This document shows, one piece after another, positions 50,574 through 61,165 of a stretch of 64,000 nucleotides of DNA (position 1 is its first letter; each line of letters starts with the position of its first letter). This stretch comes from Moraxellaceae bacterium (GTDB taxonomy: Bacteria > Pseudomonadota > Gammaproteobacteria > Pseudomonadales > Moraxellaceae), in assembly GCA_004173455.1 (NCBI GenBank), contig SECL01000010.1:1-64000 (forward strand), given 5' to 3'. The notes beneath the pieces were generated by a model that searched no databases, had not been told where the DNA came from, and worked only from the letters and a program-made list of their open reading frames with translations. A program made the translations under genes and the position numbers.

Positions 50574-52046
50574 ATGACCGCATCCTCTCCATCTGCTGAA
50601 CACCCATCCGCCCAACCCCAAACCACAGGACAAAGCGCTGCCAATCCTGTTGATCATGCAACCTCAGGCATGTGGGGCGGCCGTTTTAGTGAAGCCACTG
50701 ACGCCTTTGTGGCTGAATTTACCGCATCAGTGCAATTTGACCAACGCTTTTATAAACAGGATATTGCCGGTTCCATCGCCCATGCCACCATGCTGGCTTC
50801 GGTGGGCGTGCTGACCACACAGGAACGTGACGACATTATTGCTGGCCTGACCGCCATTAAAGCGGATATTGAAGCAGGTCGCTTTGAATGGCGCATTGAC
50901 CTTGAAGACGTGCACATGAATATTGAAGCGCGTCTGACTGACCGGATTGGCATTACCGGCAAGAAACTGCACACCGGCCGCAGTCGTAATGATCAGGTAG
51001 CCACCGATATTCGCCTGTACCTGCGCGATGAAATTGATGAACTGCTGGGTTTACTACAAAAACTACAAAGCGGCATTTTGGGACTGGCAGCTCAGCACAC
51101 TGATACCATTATGCCCGGCTTTACCCACTTGCAGACTGCCCAGCCAGTGACTTTTGGCCATCACTTGCTGGCGTGGTTTGAAATGCTGCTGCGCGACAGT
51201 GAGCGCCTGATCGACTGCCGCAAACGGGTTAACCGCTTGCCACTGGGTTCTGCGGCACTGGCAGGCACCACCTATCCCATTAACCGTGCTTATACCGCCG
51301 AGCTGCTGGGCTTTGAAGCCGTGACAGAAAACTCGCTGGATGCGGTGTCAGACCGTGACTTTGCTATTGAGTTTAGCAGTGCCGCTGCACTCATCATGAT
51401 GCACCTGTCACGCATGAGTGAAGAGTTGATTTTGTGGACATCTGCCCAGTTTAAGTTTGTGCAAATTCCCGATCGCTTTTGCACTGGTTCGTCTATCATG
51501 CCGCAAAAGAAAAACCCCGACGTGCCTGAGCTGGTGCGTGGCAAAAGTGGCCGTGTATATGGCGACCTGATGAGCCTGCTCACCTTGATGAAAGGTCAAC
51601 CGCTGGCGTATAACAAGGACAATCAGGAAGACAAAGAGCCGCTGTTTGATGCGGTTGATACCGTGCGCGGCTGTCTGCTGGCCTTTGCCGATATGATTCC
51701 GGCACTGCAACCCAATATTCCGGTCATGCGTGAAGCGGCGCTGCGTGGATTTTCTACCGCAACCGATCTGGCCGATTATCTGGTCAAAAAAGGCATTGCC
51801 TTCCGCGATGCGCATGAAATTGTCGGTAAAGCCGTGGCGCTTGGCGTACGTGAAGACAAAGACCTGTCCGAGCTGAGCTTGGCGCAGCTCCAGCAATTTT
51901 CCGACAAAATCAGCGATGACGTGTTTGCGGTGCTAACCCTAGAAGGGTCGGTGTGCGCGCGCAATCACATTGGCGGTACAGCGCCCGCGCAAGTGAAAGC
52001 CGCCATTGAACGCGCGCATCAGCGTATTAATCTTTTAAAGATTTGA
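50574..52046 (+). CDS. argH: Argininosuccinate lyase
   Basis: A 490-residue member of the fumarase/aspartase superfamily, splitting argininosuccinate into arginine and fumarate in the last step of arginine synthesis. It has [32 protein letters not shown] and the active-site loop [12 protein letters not shown]. About 32 residues rich in Ser/Pro/Gln/Ala precede the conserved MWGGRF start, so the N-terminus is either an extension or the true start is that inner ATG. TATAAT at 50529-50534 is a plausible -10. Divergent from algZ with a 78-base gap. Confidence 0.96.
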   Translation: MTASSPSAEHPSAQPQTTGQSAANPVDHATSGMWGGRFSEATDAFVAEFTASVQFDQRFYKQDIAGSIAHATMLASVGVLTTQERDDIIAGLTAIKADIEAGRFEWRIDLEDVHMNIEARLTDRIGITGKKLHTGRSRNDQVATDIRLYLRDEIDELLGLLQKLQSGILGLAAQHTDTIMPGFTHLQTAQPVTFGHHLLAWFEMLLRDSERLIDCRKRVNRLPLGSAALAGTTYPINRAYTAELLGFEAVTENSLDAVSDRDFAIEFSSAAALIMMHLSRMSEELILWTSAQFKFVQIPDRFCTGSSIMPQKKNPDVPELVRGKSGRVYGDLMSLLTLMKGQPLAYNKDNQEDKEPLFDAVDTVRGCLLAFADMIPALQPNIPVMREAALRGFSTATDLADYLVKKGIAFRDAHEIVGKAVALGVREDKDLSELSLAQLQQFSDKISDDVFAVLTLEGSVCARNHIGGTAPAQVKAAIERAHQRINLLKI

Positions 52047-52386
52047 AATCAATTGAACAAATATGTTCCGTGGAGACGTTAGCCGCATTGTTTGAGGACA
52101 GGACTTCTTTTGCAACAACCTGTTGTGGCTCAAATCGGATAAAAGAAAATCTTTACCGAGTTTGCGGCTCTGACATAGTTTCAGCCGCAGCTCAGGCTTT
52201 GCCCTTGCGTGGCAGAGCCGCTCATCCCCAAAAGACTTGCGCAGCAATGCTGCTCAGGTCGAACCTGAACAAGTATAAAGCACTGCTTTATACGAAGTGC
52301 AAGGCGTAGCGGGTTAATCTACAGTTAAAGTTATGCTTAGCAAGACTCCGTCGTGCTAGCACAGAATGATATATAAGGAATAAGCA
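52047..52386. other. Structured non-coding region between argH and yggX
   Basis: 340 bases without a credible gene but dense in inverted repeats. A perfect 9-bp stem GTATAAAGC/GCTTTATAC lies at 52273-52293. GCGGCT (52164-52169) can pair either with AGCCGC at 52183-52188 or, as GCGGCTCTG (52164-52172), with CAGAGCCGC at 52213-52221, two mutually exclusive helices. An imperfect stem lies near 52335-52360. One frame stays open across most of it from the argH stop. It may be an intergenic repeat element or a structured leader for yggX; AAGGA before yggX is normal. Confidence 0.4.
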
Positions 52387-52656
52387 ATGAGCCGTACTGT
52401 ATTTTGCCGCAAGTACCAAAAAGACATGGAAGGGCTGGAATTTGCCCCTTTTCCCGGCGCTAAAGGTCAGGACGTGTTTGACCATGTGTCAAAACAGGCG
52501 TGGCAGGAATGGCTAAAGCACCAAACCCTGCTGATTAATGAAAAACGCTTAAATGCCTTTGAACCGGCGGCGCGTGCATTTTTAGAAGAACAGCGAGAAC
52601 GGTTTTTTAGCAATCAGGATGTTGAAAAAGCCGAAGGCTGGACCGACGAAAAGTAA
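52387..52656 (+). CDS. yggX: Fe(2+)-trafficking protein YggX
   Basis: An 89-residue YggX, a small cytoplasmic protein linked to iron handling and protection of Fe-S clusters from oxidation. It has the invariant start [18 protein letters not shown] with its single Cys7, then [20 protein letters not shown] and a C-terminal [13 protein letters not shown]. Length is standard. AGGA lies eight bases before the ATG. Confidence 0.96.
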   Translation: MSRTVFCRKYQKDMEGLEFAPFPGAKGQDVFDHVSKQAWQEWLKHQTLLINEKRLNAFEPAARAFLEEQRERFFSNQDVEKAEGWTDEK

Positions 52657-52662
52657 TTTTTT

Positions 52663-52742
52663 TCAAGCCGCGTTATCATCAAATTTGACAGGACTTAGCT
52701 TGCAAGGCAGGTCTTGTCAAATGGGAATAAGCTCAAGCCGCG
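52663..52742. repeat. Hairpin flanked by 10-bp direct repeats
   Basis: TCAAGCCGCG occurs at 52663-52672 and again at 52733-52742. Between them lies a 14-bp stem (52683-52696 with 52709-52722, two G-U pairs on the plus strand, 12-base loop). There is no T run, so it is not a standard terminator although it sits between convergent genes. The form is like a very small miniature mobile element with target duplication, or just a structured 3' end. Confidence 0.4.
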
Positions 52743-52760
52743 CCGCTCACGTTTCCTTAT

Positions 52761-53216
52761 TTAACGTAGCATACGCTTGAGAATGGCAACATTTTCTGAA
52801 CTGGGGTGTAATAACACGTAGCCCACGATAAAGCCAAATGTAGCCAGCAAAAGAATCCCCGTTAAGAGTCCAAATAAGCCCTCCCAAAGTAGCGTATCGC
52901 GTGGAAATCCATGGTTATTGCGCCCCTCAGTGCCTTTGGCAATGGCGGTATAAAGCCAGAATAAGCTACCAATTACCGGAACATATAACAATAAAAACAA
53001 CCAGCCGGAAAGATTCAAGTCATGCAGGCGGCGAATGGTAAATATAATCCCGCTATAACCGAGCAATACGGCGGCAAGCAAGGTCGGACTGAGTAATTTT
53101 AGCCACGCGAATGACGACATTGAGCCGCTAACCAAGCCCGGTGCATAGATGATATACATGACATTGGCGAACCCAATCAGCAAAAATAGTAGTGCTGTTA
53201 AATTACCCCATGCCAA
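52761..53216 (-). CDS. DUF805 family membrane protein, 5' end disrupted
   Basis: The open part is 151 residues with about four membrane helices and the DUF805 signature RRLHDLNLSGWLFLL near residue 62. The only start in this frame is TTG at 53216, without a ribosome-binding site. Yet the same frame upstream still encodes NPFSWQGRFSRLSYLAW, the conserved DUF805 N-terminus, back to a stop just past 53290 with no start codon. In the next frame an ATG lies at 53298-53296. Removing one base from the A5 run at 53264-53268 would join that ATG to the conserved segment. So the gene is either frameshifted or carries a sequencing error; function unknown. Confidence 0.7.
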   Translation of the reverse strand: MAWGNLTALLFLLIGFANVMYIIYAPGLVSGSMSSFAWLKLLSPTLLAAVLLGYSGIIFTIRRLHDLNLSGWLFLLLYVPVIGSLFWLYTAIAKGTEGRNNHGFPRDTLLWEGLFGLLTGILLLATFGFIVGYVLLHPSSENVAILKRMLR

Positions 53217-53298
53217 ATAAGATAATCGTGAAAAGCGCCCCTGCCATGAAAAAGGATTTTGTGAAAAATTGGCTCTTGAATAACGTATATCTAATCAT

Positions 53299-53560
53299 TT
53301 CTAAACTTGTTATGCGTGCCATTATAAAGAAAAACATGTGTTTAAATGCCTGCCTTTTGATTTTATTGGATTTTTTACCCACTCAAAAAATAGAGCTTTA
53401 ACTCTATATTTTTTATGATGTTTTTCCAAAAAACCTACTTTAAAAGCAAGTAATGTGATTGATTTCACCAGTCATATTATTAATTTGTGTTTGATCACTA
53501 ATTGCTCTATATTCCGCACAAATTTTGGCCATTCCCTGTCCTGCTTTTGGAGCCGTGATC
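53299..53560. other. AT-rich divergent gap
   Basis: About 260 bases between the DUF805 gene and the small exported protein. It has no credible gene and should carry both promoters. It is AT-rich, with several TATATT/TTGATC-like matches that do not space well, so I name no promoter. Confidence 0.3.
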
Positions 53561-53866
53561 ATGTTAACGCGTTTTTTGTTTATTACTAGCAGTTTGCTTC
53601 TTGCCACCAGCGCGGCTATTGCTGCCCCTGTTGACGCTACCCTAACTGGTCTGGATTGTAGCGGCGACTATTGCCAATTGGCATTTACGGTGAATAACAA
53701 GGCACAAACTGCGATTTGTGCGGATGACACCTATTGCGAAGCGTGGGCGGAAGAAGAAGCGGTGCCAGCCGATTTGAAAGCCAAAGCTGCGCACTTAACC
53801 ATTGAAAGCCAGTTTTTAGAAGATATTAATGCCAATGCTGATGTGGTGAGCAAAATTGAGTTTTAA
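53561..53866 (+). CDS. Small exported cysteine-containing protein
   Basis: A 101-residue protein that I do not recognise. A clear signal peptide (LTRFLFITSSLLLATSAAIA, cut before APVD) leads to a mature part of about 80 residues. It has four cysteines in two close pairs (DCSGDYC and CADDTYC), which suggests two disulfides in the periplasm, and it is acidic at the C-terminus. I start at ATG 53561 with GGAG nine bases upstream, not at 53525. It is transcribed alone, ending at a strong terminator. Its stop codon lies inside the first unit of a 16-bp tandem repeat. Confidence 0.75.
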   Translation: MLTRFLFITSSLLLATSAAIAAPVDATLTGLDCSGDYCQLAFTVNNKAQTAICADDTYCEAWAEEEAVPADLKAKAAHLTIESQFLEDINANADVVSKIEF

Positions 53867-53924
53867 TGTCGCTAAGTTTTAATGTTATTAAGTCTTAAGG
53901 TTATTAAGTCTTAAGGTTAAGGCT
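53861..53924 (+). repeat. 16-bp tandem repeat starting over a stop codon
   Basis: Four successive 16-base units: TTTTAATGTCGCTAAG, TTTTAATGTTATTAAG, TCTTAAGGTTATTAAG, then a partial TCTTAAGGTTAAGGCT. Units 2 and 3 differ at two positions. The first unit contains the TAA stop (53864-53866) of the small exported protein. Confidence 0.85.
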
Positions 53925-53941
53925 TAACTCAAAATGATTTA

Positions 53942-53977
53942 AAAAAGCACGCGATCTAGATAGGCCGCGTGCTTTTT
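53942..53977. terminator. Bidirectional terminator between small exported protein and phoU
   Basis: A perfect 12-bp stem AAAAAGCACGCG/CGCGTGCTTTTT (53942-53953 with 53966-53977, 12-base loop) with A/T runs built in on both sides. It serves the convergent plus-strand gene and phoU. Confidence 0.9.
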
Positions 53978-54007
53978 GATGGCTTGAGGGTTGATCAAGC
54001 GCGTGAT

Positions 54008-54772
54008 TTAGGCGTTTGTGCTGTCGTTATTGCCCGCAGGATTATAGTTGTCACCATGAATCTTTTTTTCAACTGCTTCGTAGCTAGTATGGCGTACATC
54101 AAGGCCTTTGACCATATAGATCACCTGTTCGGCAATATTACGGGCATGATCGCCCACGCGTTCCAGCGAGCGCAAAATCCACAGCACGTTAATCACCCGA
54201 CTAATGTGGCGTGGGTCTTCCATCATATAGGTCATTAGGGTTCGGGTGGCGGACTGGTATTCACGATCAATATCGGCATCGGCCTGCATCACCCGCAAGG
54301 CCTGTTCGGTGTCCAGACGGGCAAAGGCATCCAGTGCGTCATGGATCATTACCCGCACCTGATTGCCAATATGTCGGGTTTCCATATAGCCGCGCGGTGA
54401 CTCGCCTTCTTCACACAGGGTTTGCGCAATGCGGGCGATTTTGGCCGCTTCATCGCCAATCCGTTCGAGGTCGGTATTGGCTTTGCTAATGGCAATGACC
54501 ATACGCAAGTCACTGGCAGCCGGATGACGCCGCGCTAGAATCAAGGTCAATGATTCATCAATCTGGGTTTCCATTTTATTAACGGTCTGGTCTTCATACT
54601 GCACCTTGAGCGCTAGCGCTGCATCGGTTTCCAGCAAGGCATGGATAGCATTCGCCACTTGCTGCTCCACCAGTCCGCCCATGCTCATGAACTGCGTGTT
54701 CACGTCTTGCAGGTTTTCATTAAACTGGGAAGAAATATGGTGATTAAACACCGCTTTATTGGAGGAGGGCAT
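54008..54772 (-). CDS. phoU: Phosphate transport regulator PhoU
   Basis: A 254-residue PhoU made of two similar three-helix domains. Each carries the metal-binding pattern, seen as DLRMVIAISKANTDLERIGDEAAKIAR and later WILRSLERVGDHARNIAEQVIY; the cores are LERIGDEA and LERVGDHA. PhoU restrains the PhoR/PhoB phosphate response and the Pst transporter. The start is taken at ATG 54772 with AGG seven bases upstream. The pst genes that often accompany it are not in this window. Confidence 0.95.
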   Translation of the reverse strand: MPSSNKAVFNHHISSQFNENLQDVNTQFMSMGGLVEQQVANAIHALLETDAALALKVQYEDQTVNKMETQIDESLTLILARRHPAASDLRMVIAISKANTDLERIGDEAAKIARIAQTLCEEGESPRGYMETRHIGNQVRVMIHDALDAFARLDTEQALRVMQADADIDREYQSATRTLMTYMMEDPRHISRVINVLWILRSLERVGDHARNIAEQVIYMVKGLDVRHTSYEAVEKKIHGDNYNPAGNNDSTNA

Positions 54773-54905
54773 ACACAAACCTGTTCAATTTTTTAGTCAC
54801 CATTACAGCAAGACTAAATGACATTTTGATGACAGTCATCTGCCATCTATCGTTTTGCCCACACGAATTTTTGTGACTACTCGCCTGCGTCATAAACCAT
54901 CAGGA

Positions 54906-56387
54906 TTAAGGTGCATGGCCTGTTGGTATCGTTGTAGTGATCGTTTTGGTGCTTGTATTAGAGGATACGCCCGCATTCATTGTGGAGGAATTTTCAGTTG
55001 GTCTGTTTTCAAGCCACTGATTAATGTCGGCCAGCGCATCAATATCCAGTTGACCGGCAGCATGTTTTAGCCGCAGCATGTTCATCACATAGTCATAACG
55101 GGCGTTGATGTAGTCCTGTTCGGCAGAAAAAGAATTACGCTGCGCCAGCAATACATCCACCATGGTGCGCAGTCCCAGATCATAGCCCGCCTGTGACGAT
55201 TGCGCCACCAAACGGCTGGACTGCATGGCCTGTTGTCGGGCTTCAATGCGGGCGCGGTCGGTATTTAGGTTAATAAACGAAGAGCGCACCGAGCCGGTCA
55301 CTTGTCGCTCAGCCACATCAATCTGGTCACGTGCCGCAATGGCCTGATAACTGGCTTGTGTGACGGCAGTCTGGGTGCGTCCACCACGGTACAACGGCAG
55401 ATTCAGTTCCACACCAATGGCACTGCTGCGGCCATTATTGCTAATCAGACTGTTTGGTGTTTGCTTGTTCCAGCCAGTTTGGGCGACCACATCGACTTGT
55501 GGATAATAGCCGGACTGCTGGATTTTACGATTTTTTTCGGCGATCTGGTATTGCAAGCGAGCCTGACTCAGTTGCGGATTTTTTTGCTTGGCCAGATCAA
55601 CCCATGCCTGCATTTCATTGGGCACCGGCAATACTGCCTCAAAATCTTGACTTAACGGTGCTAGCGTTGGTGGAATATCCCCCAGAATAATGGCCAAATT
55701 TTCCTGCGCATTAATGGTCTGGTTTTCACCGGCAATCCGGTTGGCGACGGCATTTTGGTACTGTGCAGCCGCTTCACTGACATCAGTGCGCGCCACTACG
55801 CCCTCGTTAAAGCGTGCTTGCATCATGTTCATTTGACGTTGCAGGGCAGCTTGCTCAGCGTTGAGGGTCGCAATTAGGTTTTGCGCGCGCAGCACCTCAA
55901 AATAGGCTTCTGACACCCGCAAAATAAAATCCTGCTGCGCACTGGCAAACTGGCTGTCATTTAAGGTCGTGGCGACTTTGGCCTGCTGGTACTGCTGCCA
56001 CAAATCCATACGAAACAACGGCTGTCGAACTGCGATGGCCACCTGACGACTGGTGGAGGCCGATGAATTGACCGGCTGACCCAGCAACTGATTACTTTGG
56101 GGATTATCGGACTGAAAACCATTGCGATTGAGGGCACCGGATAAGCCTACTGTGGGCAGCAGTCCGCCCAGCGCCAGACGCTCTTGCTGGTGATCGGCCA
56201 GATATTGATTAACGGTCACCTGCCAACTGGGATCATTGGCCTGTGCCTGCCGGTAAGTTTCCAGCAAGTCCTGTGCAAACCCCGGTGTACTGACTGACGT
56301 ACTGGCAAGTGCCAGCATCCATCCCCATATTGCTATTGACTGTCCCGAACGTCCTGTCCGGCGTTTAGCTGCCTGTTTTGTCATCAT
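54906..56387 (-). CDS. tolC: TolC-family outer-membrane channel protein
   Basis: A 493-residue TolC-family protein. A signal peptide (about residues 1-38, ending GFAQ) is followed by two homologous OEP halves with long helices. The start DLLETYRQAQANDPSWQ and mid-repeat FILRVSEAYFEVLRAQNL are characteristic of the type I secretion TolC group. A C-terminal Asn/Thr/Ser-rich tail follows. It forms the outer-membrane exit of efflux pumps and type I secretion. No ABC transporter or membrane fusion gene is adjacent, so it probably serves several systems. It could in principle export the giant adhesin, but nothing local shows this. Confidence 0.9.
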   Translation of the reverse strand: MMTKQAAKRRTGRSGQSIAIWGWMLALASTSVSTPGFAQDLLETYRQAQANDPSWQVTVNQYLADHQQERLALGGLLPTVGLSGALNRNGFQSDNPQSNQLLGQPVNSSASTSRQVAIAVRQPLFRMDLWQQYQQAKVATTLNDSQFASAQQDFILRVSEAYFEVLRAQNLIATLNAEQAALQRQMNMMQARFNEGVVARTDVSEAAAQYQNAVANRIAGENQTINAQENLAIILGDIPPTLAPLSQDFEAVLPVPNEMQAWVDLAKQKNPQLSQARLQYQIAEKNRKIQQSGYYPQVDVVAQTGWNKQTPNSLISNNGRSSAIGVELNLPLYRGGRTQTAVTQASYQAIAARDQIDVAERQVTGSVRSSFINLNTDRARIEARQQAMQSSRLVAQSSQAGYDLGLRTMVDVLLAQRNSFSAEQDYINARYDYVMNMLRLKHAAGQLDIDALADINQWLENRPTENSSTMNAGVSSNTSTKTITTTIPTGHAP

Positions 56388-56627
56388 GTCACATGCTATT
56401 CATTTCATTGTTGTGGAGCCTATGCCGCGCCATATTGTTGGGATCACTATCACTGCAACACTGCAAACTATAGTGTTCAGGCTGCCATTCAACTGCTGAA
56501 TACAGCGAAACTGTGCCTGAAATAGCCACCCCTGAATTAACAATCCATGGCATCCTGCATACCGTTTTTGTTTTGTGCAACTGTCATGGACAATTGATCA
56601 ATTAAGCACTAATCTACAGCACATACC

Positions 56628-56734
56628 GCTTGACGGAGCGCCTGTGGAACAGGCTGAGATTATACATACTATTGACTAGTGCAGTATAAGTCCCGTTGAA
56701 CCTGATCTGGTTAATCCCAGCGTAGGAATCAAGC
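56628..56734 (+). ncRNA. TPP riboswitch (THI element)
   Basis: The core shows CTGAGAT (56654-56660) and GAACCTGATCTGGTTAATCCCAGCGTAGGAA (56698-56728), including the invariant CCTGATCTGG and AGCGTAGGAA. The closing helix pairs GCTTGA (56628-56633) with TCAAGC (56729-56734). It precedes thiC, the classic target. A short hairpin ACACTA/TAGTGT (56736-56753) directly after the aptamer may belong to the expression platform. A weak promoter candidate TGGACA (56587-56592), 17 bases, TAATCT lies upstream. Confidence 0.95.
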
Positions 56735-56804
56735 AACACTAGATCATTAGTGTACCTGATATTTATTTATGGTTTTTGCTTGATCCTCTTCTTTTTTCCT
56801 GTAA

Positions 56805-58733
<1,929 letters not shown>

Positions 58734-58740
58734 CGCTATA

Positions 58741-58768
58741 AAAGGCAGATGATCTATCTGCCTTTTTT
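58741..58768 (+). terminator. Intrinsic terminator after thiC
   Basis: A 10-bp stem AAAGGCAGAT/ATCTGCCTTT (58741-58750 with 58756-58765) with loop GATCT and six T residues, 8 bases after the stop codon. Confidence 0.92.
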
Positions 58769-58859
58769 GTGCCTGCGTTTTTTATATTGGTTTGAATCTG
58801 CTTGGTCATAGGGAATTTACAGGGCAATTCAAGCGATAATTAACAGGAGATACTGATCC

Positions 58860-59486
58860 ATGGCTACTACTCAAAATCCATACCTGATGTTTTCAGCCGA
58901 TGACGTACAGGTTTTAAGTCGCAAAACCGTTTATCGCGGTTTTGCCCAGATTGAGCAGCTTAAAATTTGCCATCGCCTGTTTGAAGATAACAGCTTTAGC
59001 CAACCCATCCAGCGCGAATTGGTCAAACGGCCAGAAGCAGCAGGCATCTTGCTGTATGATTCCAAAAAACAGCTTTTTGCCCTGATTGAACAATTTCGCA
59101 TTGGCGCTATCGATGATAAAGACAGTGCGTGGCAACTGGAAGTGGTGGCAGGACTGGTGGATGAAGGCGAAACTGCCGCGCAAACGGTTGTCCGTGAAGC
59201 CATGGAAGAATCGGGCATACAGATTGATAATCCGCAGCTCATCTTTAGTTTTTATCCGTCTGCCGGAGCTTGTAATGAATTGTTTCATTTATATGCCGCA
59301 GATACAGAACTAAGTCACACAAACCAAATTTTTGGTGTCATGGACGAGGCAGAAAACATTAGGCTGCATGTGCTAAAATTTGAACAGCTAGAATCCCTGT
59401 TAACACAGGCCAGCTATCTTTGTAATAGTCCTGTCATCATTGCTCTGCAATGGTTGTCCATGCATTTGGCAATGACCAGACAATAG
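58860..59486 (+). CDS. nudF: ADP-ribose pyrophosphatase (Nudix)
   Basis: A 208-residue Nudix hydrolase of the ADP-ribose pyrophosphatase (NudF) type, cutting ADP-ribose to AMP and ribose 5-phosphate. The Nudix box is complete in GLVDEGETAAQTVVREAMEESGI; its core is REAMEESG near residue 118. The preceding WQLEVVAGLVDEGE is typical of NudF. AGGAG lies ten bases before the ATG. It is followed by cpdA after about 65 bases, the nudF-cpdA order known from enterobacteria. Confidence 0.9.
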   Translation: MATTQNPYLMFSADDVQVLSRKTVYRGFAQIEQLKICHRLFEDNSFSQPIQRELVKRPEAAGILLYDSKKQLFALIEQFRIGAIDDKDSAWQLEVVAGLVDEGETAAQTVVREAMEESGIQIDNPQLIFSFYPSAGACNELFHLYAADTELSHTNQIFGVMDEAENIRLHVLKFEQLESLLTQASYLCNSPVIIALQWLSMHLAMTRQ

Positions 59487-59551
59487 CTATATCCGGCAGG
59501 TAACTGCAATACAATATCCTGTAAGCACACAGGTAGGAGGCGGGTTTCGTT

Positions 59552-60394
59552 GTGATTTATCAGGTTGAAATTCCGGCTTCGGTGTTATCGCAAGAGCGTC
59601 CCCTGCGTCTGGTGCAGTGTTCGGACATGCACCTGTTTGCCGATCCAGCCACCAAGCTACTGGGACTCAATACCCAGCAGAGCTTCCAAAATGTGGTCGA
59701 GCTGATTCAGCAACAACAACCCCATATTGACTTACTGCTCACCACCGGTGACATTGCCCAGCAATCCGCGCCGGAAACCTATCAGCGCTTCTTAAAAACC
59801 ATTCAGCCGCTGACCACTGAACCGATCAGAGCGCCGCATTTTTGTATTCCCGGCAATCATGATCTGGATGATTCGTATGTTGATGGCCTGAACATGAACC
59901 CGTTGCCCTGTGAGGTGATCATTGGCAACTGGTGCTGTATTTTACTGAACTCCACCGTGGATCATGAAATTGCCGGTAGCTTTAGCAACAGCACGCTGGA
60001 GTACCTGCAACAGGCTCTGGAACGTCAGCGCAACCGGCATGTATTGATTGCCCTGCATCACAACCCCATTGCAGTGGGTTGTGAATGGCTGGATCAGCAC
60101 ATGCTCAAAACCAGCCAGACGTTCTTTGATATTCTGCAACCGTTTAGCAATGTCAAACTGGTGCTGCACGGTCATGTCCACCAGATTTTTGAGCAGGTGT
60201 ATCAGCAAGTGCATTATTTGTCCTGCCCATCGACCTCGCTTCAGTTTAAACCCAAGCATGACAAGTTTACCCTGGATACCGCCAATCCCGGCTATCGCTG
60301 GCTGGACCTGTATGCCAACGGTCATTTTGAAACCGATGTGTGCCGACTGGAAAAATTTAATTTTTCCATTGATTATCAAAGTAATGGCTACTAA
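59552..60394 (+). CDS. cpdA: 3',5'-cAMP phosphodiesterase CpdA
   Basis: A 280-residue class III phosphodiesterase (metallophosphoesterase fold) that lowers cAMP. The dimetal ligands appear in order: DMHLF near residue 24, TTGDIAQ near 68, GNHDLDD near 107, then ALHHNP and HGHVH near 211. The start is GTG with AGGAGG eleven bases upstream. Its position after nudF supports CpdA over other calcineurin-like enzymes. In relatives, cAMP and Vfr/Crp control pili and virulence. Confidence 0.9.
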   Translation: MIYQVEIPASVLSQERPLRLVQCSDMHLFADPATKLLGLNTQQSFQNVVELIQQQQPHIDLLLTTGDIAQQSAPETYQRFLKTIQPLTTEPIRAPHFCIPGNHDLDDSYVDGLNMNPLPCEVIIGNWCCILLNSTVDHEIAGSFSNSTLEYLQQALERQRNRHVLIALHHNPIAVGCEWLDQHMLKTSQTFFDILQPFSNVKLVLHGHVHQIFEQVYQQVHYLSCPSTSLQFKPKHDKFTLDTANPGYRWLDLYANGHFETDVCRLEKFNFSIDYQSNGY

Positions 60395-60605
60395 AACTAT
60401 TTTATAAAAATAATGAGTTAGCCAAAATCAAACGCTTATCAGCAAGACATTAACTTTGTTTACGAATTAAACTATCAACTTGAGAAAAATCTCTATATGA
60501 TTCGTGCGCTTTTGCAACGGCTGGTCGATATTTTTTTGTTTGAAGGGTTGCATATTCCCCCTATTTTTGCGTATAGATAACACGTGTTTGATGAGGATGC
60601 CCATA

Positions 60606-61151
60606 ATGGCTATTGAAAACCAAGATTCTGGAACAAACGGACAAGTTGCAGCACTGGCTGACATTACAACACCAGCACCCAAGCGTGTCCGCAAACCCGC
60701 TGCCAAGAAAACAGATAAAGCCACTGGGGACGTTCCAGCCGGTTTATACGGAATTGCGCCTTATCAGCCCGGTGCCAAAGAAGACTATATGTCGCAGGGT
60801 CAGCTGGATCACTTCCGCAAGATTCTGGAAGCATGGCGCAATGAACTGATGCAGGAAGTGGATCGTACCATGAGCCACATGCAGGATGAATCGTCTGCCC
60901 TGCCGGATATCAATGACCGTGCCACACAGGAAGAAGAATTTGCCATTGAATTGCGTACCCGTGATCGTGAACGCAAGCTGATTCGCAAGATCGAGCAATC
61001 CTTGAAAGCCATTGAAGAAGATGACTACGGCTATTGCGATACTTGTGGTATTGAAATTGGTCTGCGTCGTCTGGAAGCGCGTCCTACGGCTACCCAGTGT
61101 ATCGACTGCAAAACCTTGGCTGAAATCAAGGAAAAGCAGAACCACGGTTAA
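60606..61151 (+). CDS. dksA: RNA polymerase-binding transcription factor DksA
   Basis: A 181-residue DksA that works with ppGpp at RNA polymerase to retune stable-RNA and amino-acid promoters. A Lys/Ala/Pro-rich N-terminal extension of about 35 residues precedes the coiled coil (LDHFRKILEAWRNELMQEVDRTM, with DxxDRA-type tip acidic residues in DINDRATQEEEF). The C4 zinc finger is CDTCGIEIG ... CIDC. I start at ATG 60606, with GAGG nine bases upstream; the open frame to 60504 is not family sequence. It lies just upstream of gluQ, a widely conserved pair. Confidence 0.96.
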   Translation: MAIENQDSGTNGQVAALADITTPAPKRVRKPAAKKTDKATGDVPAGLYGIAPYQPGAKEDYMSQGQLDHFRKILEAWRNELMQEVDRTMSHMQDESSALPDINDRATQEEEFAIELRTRDRERKLIRKIEQSLKAIEEDDYGYCDTCGIEIGLRRLEARPTATQCIDCKTLAEIKEKQNHG

Positions 61152-61165
61152 AAACTGCTGGACTG

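Noticed and set aside
50496-50657. A 54-residue N-terminal extension of AlgZ
   Set aside because: It runs into the divergent argH gene and its promoter; an ATG at 50495 gives a normal kinase.
52043-52309. An 88-codon open frame overlapping the argH stop
   Set aside because: It needs a TTG start without a ribosome-binding site, runs through inverted repeats and has no protein-like pattern that I can defend; treated as a structured intergenic segment.
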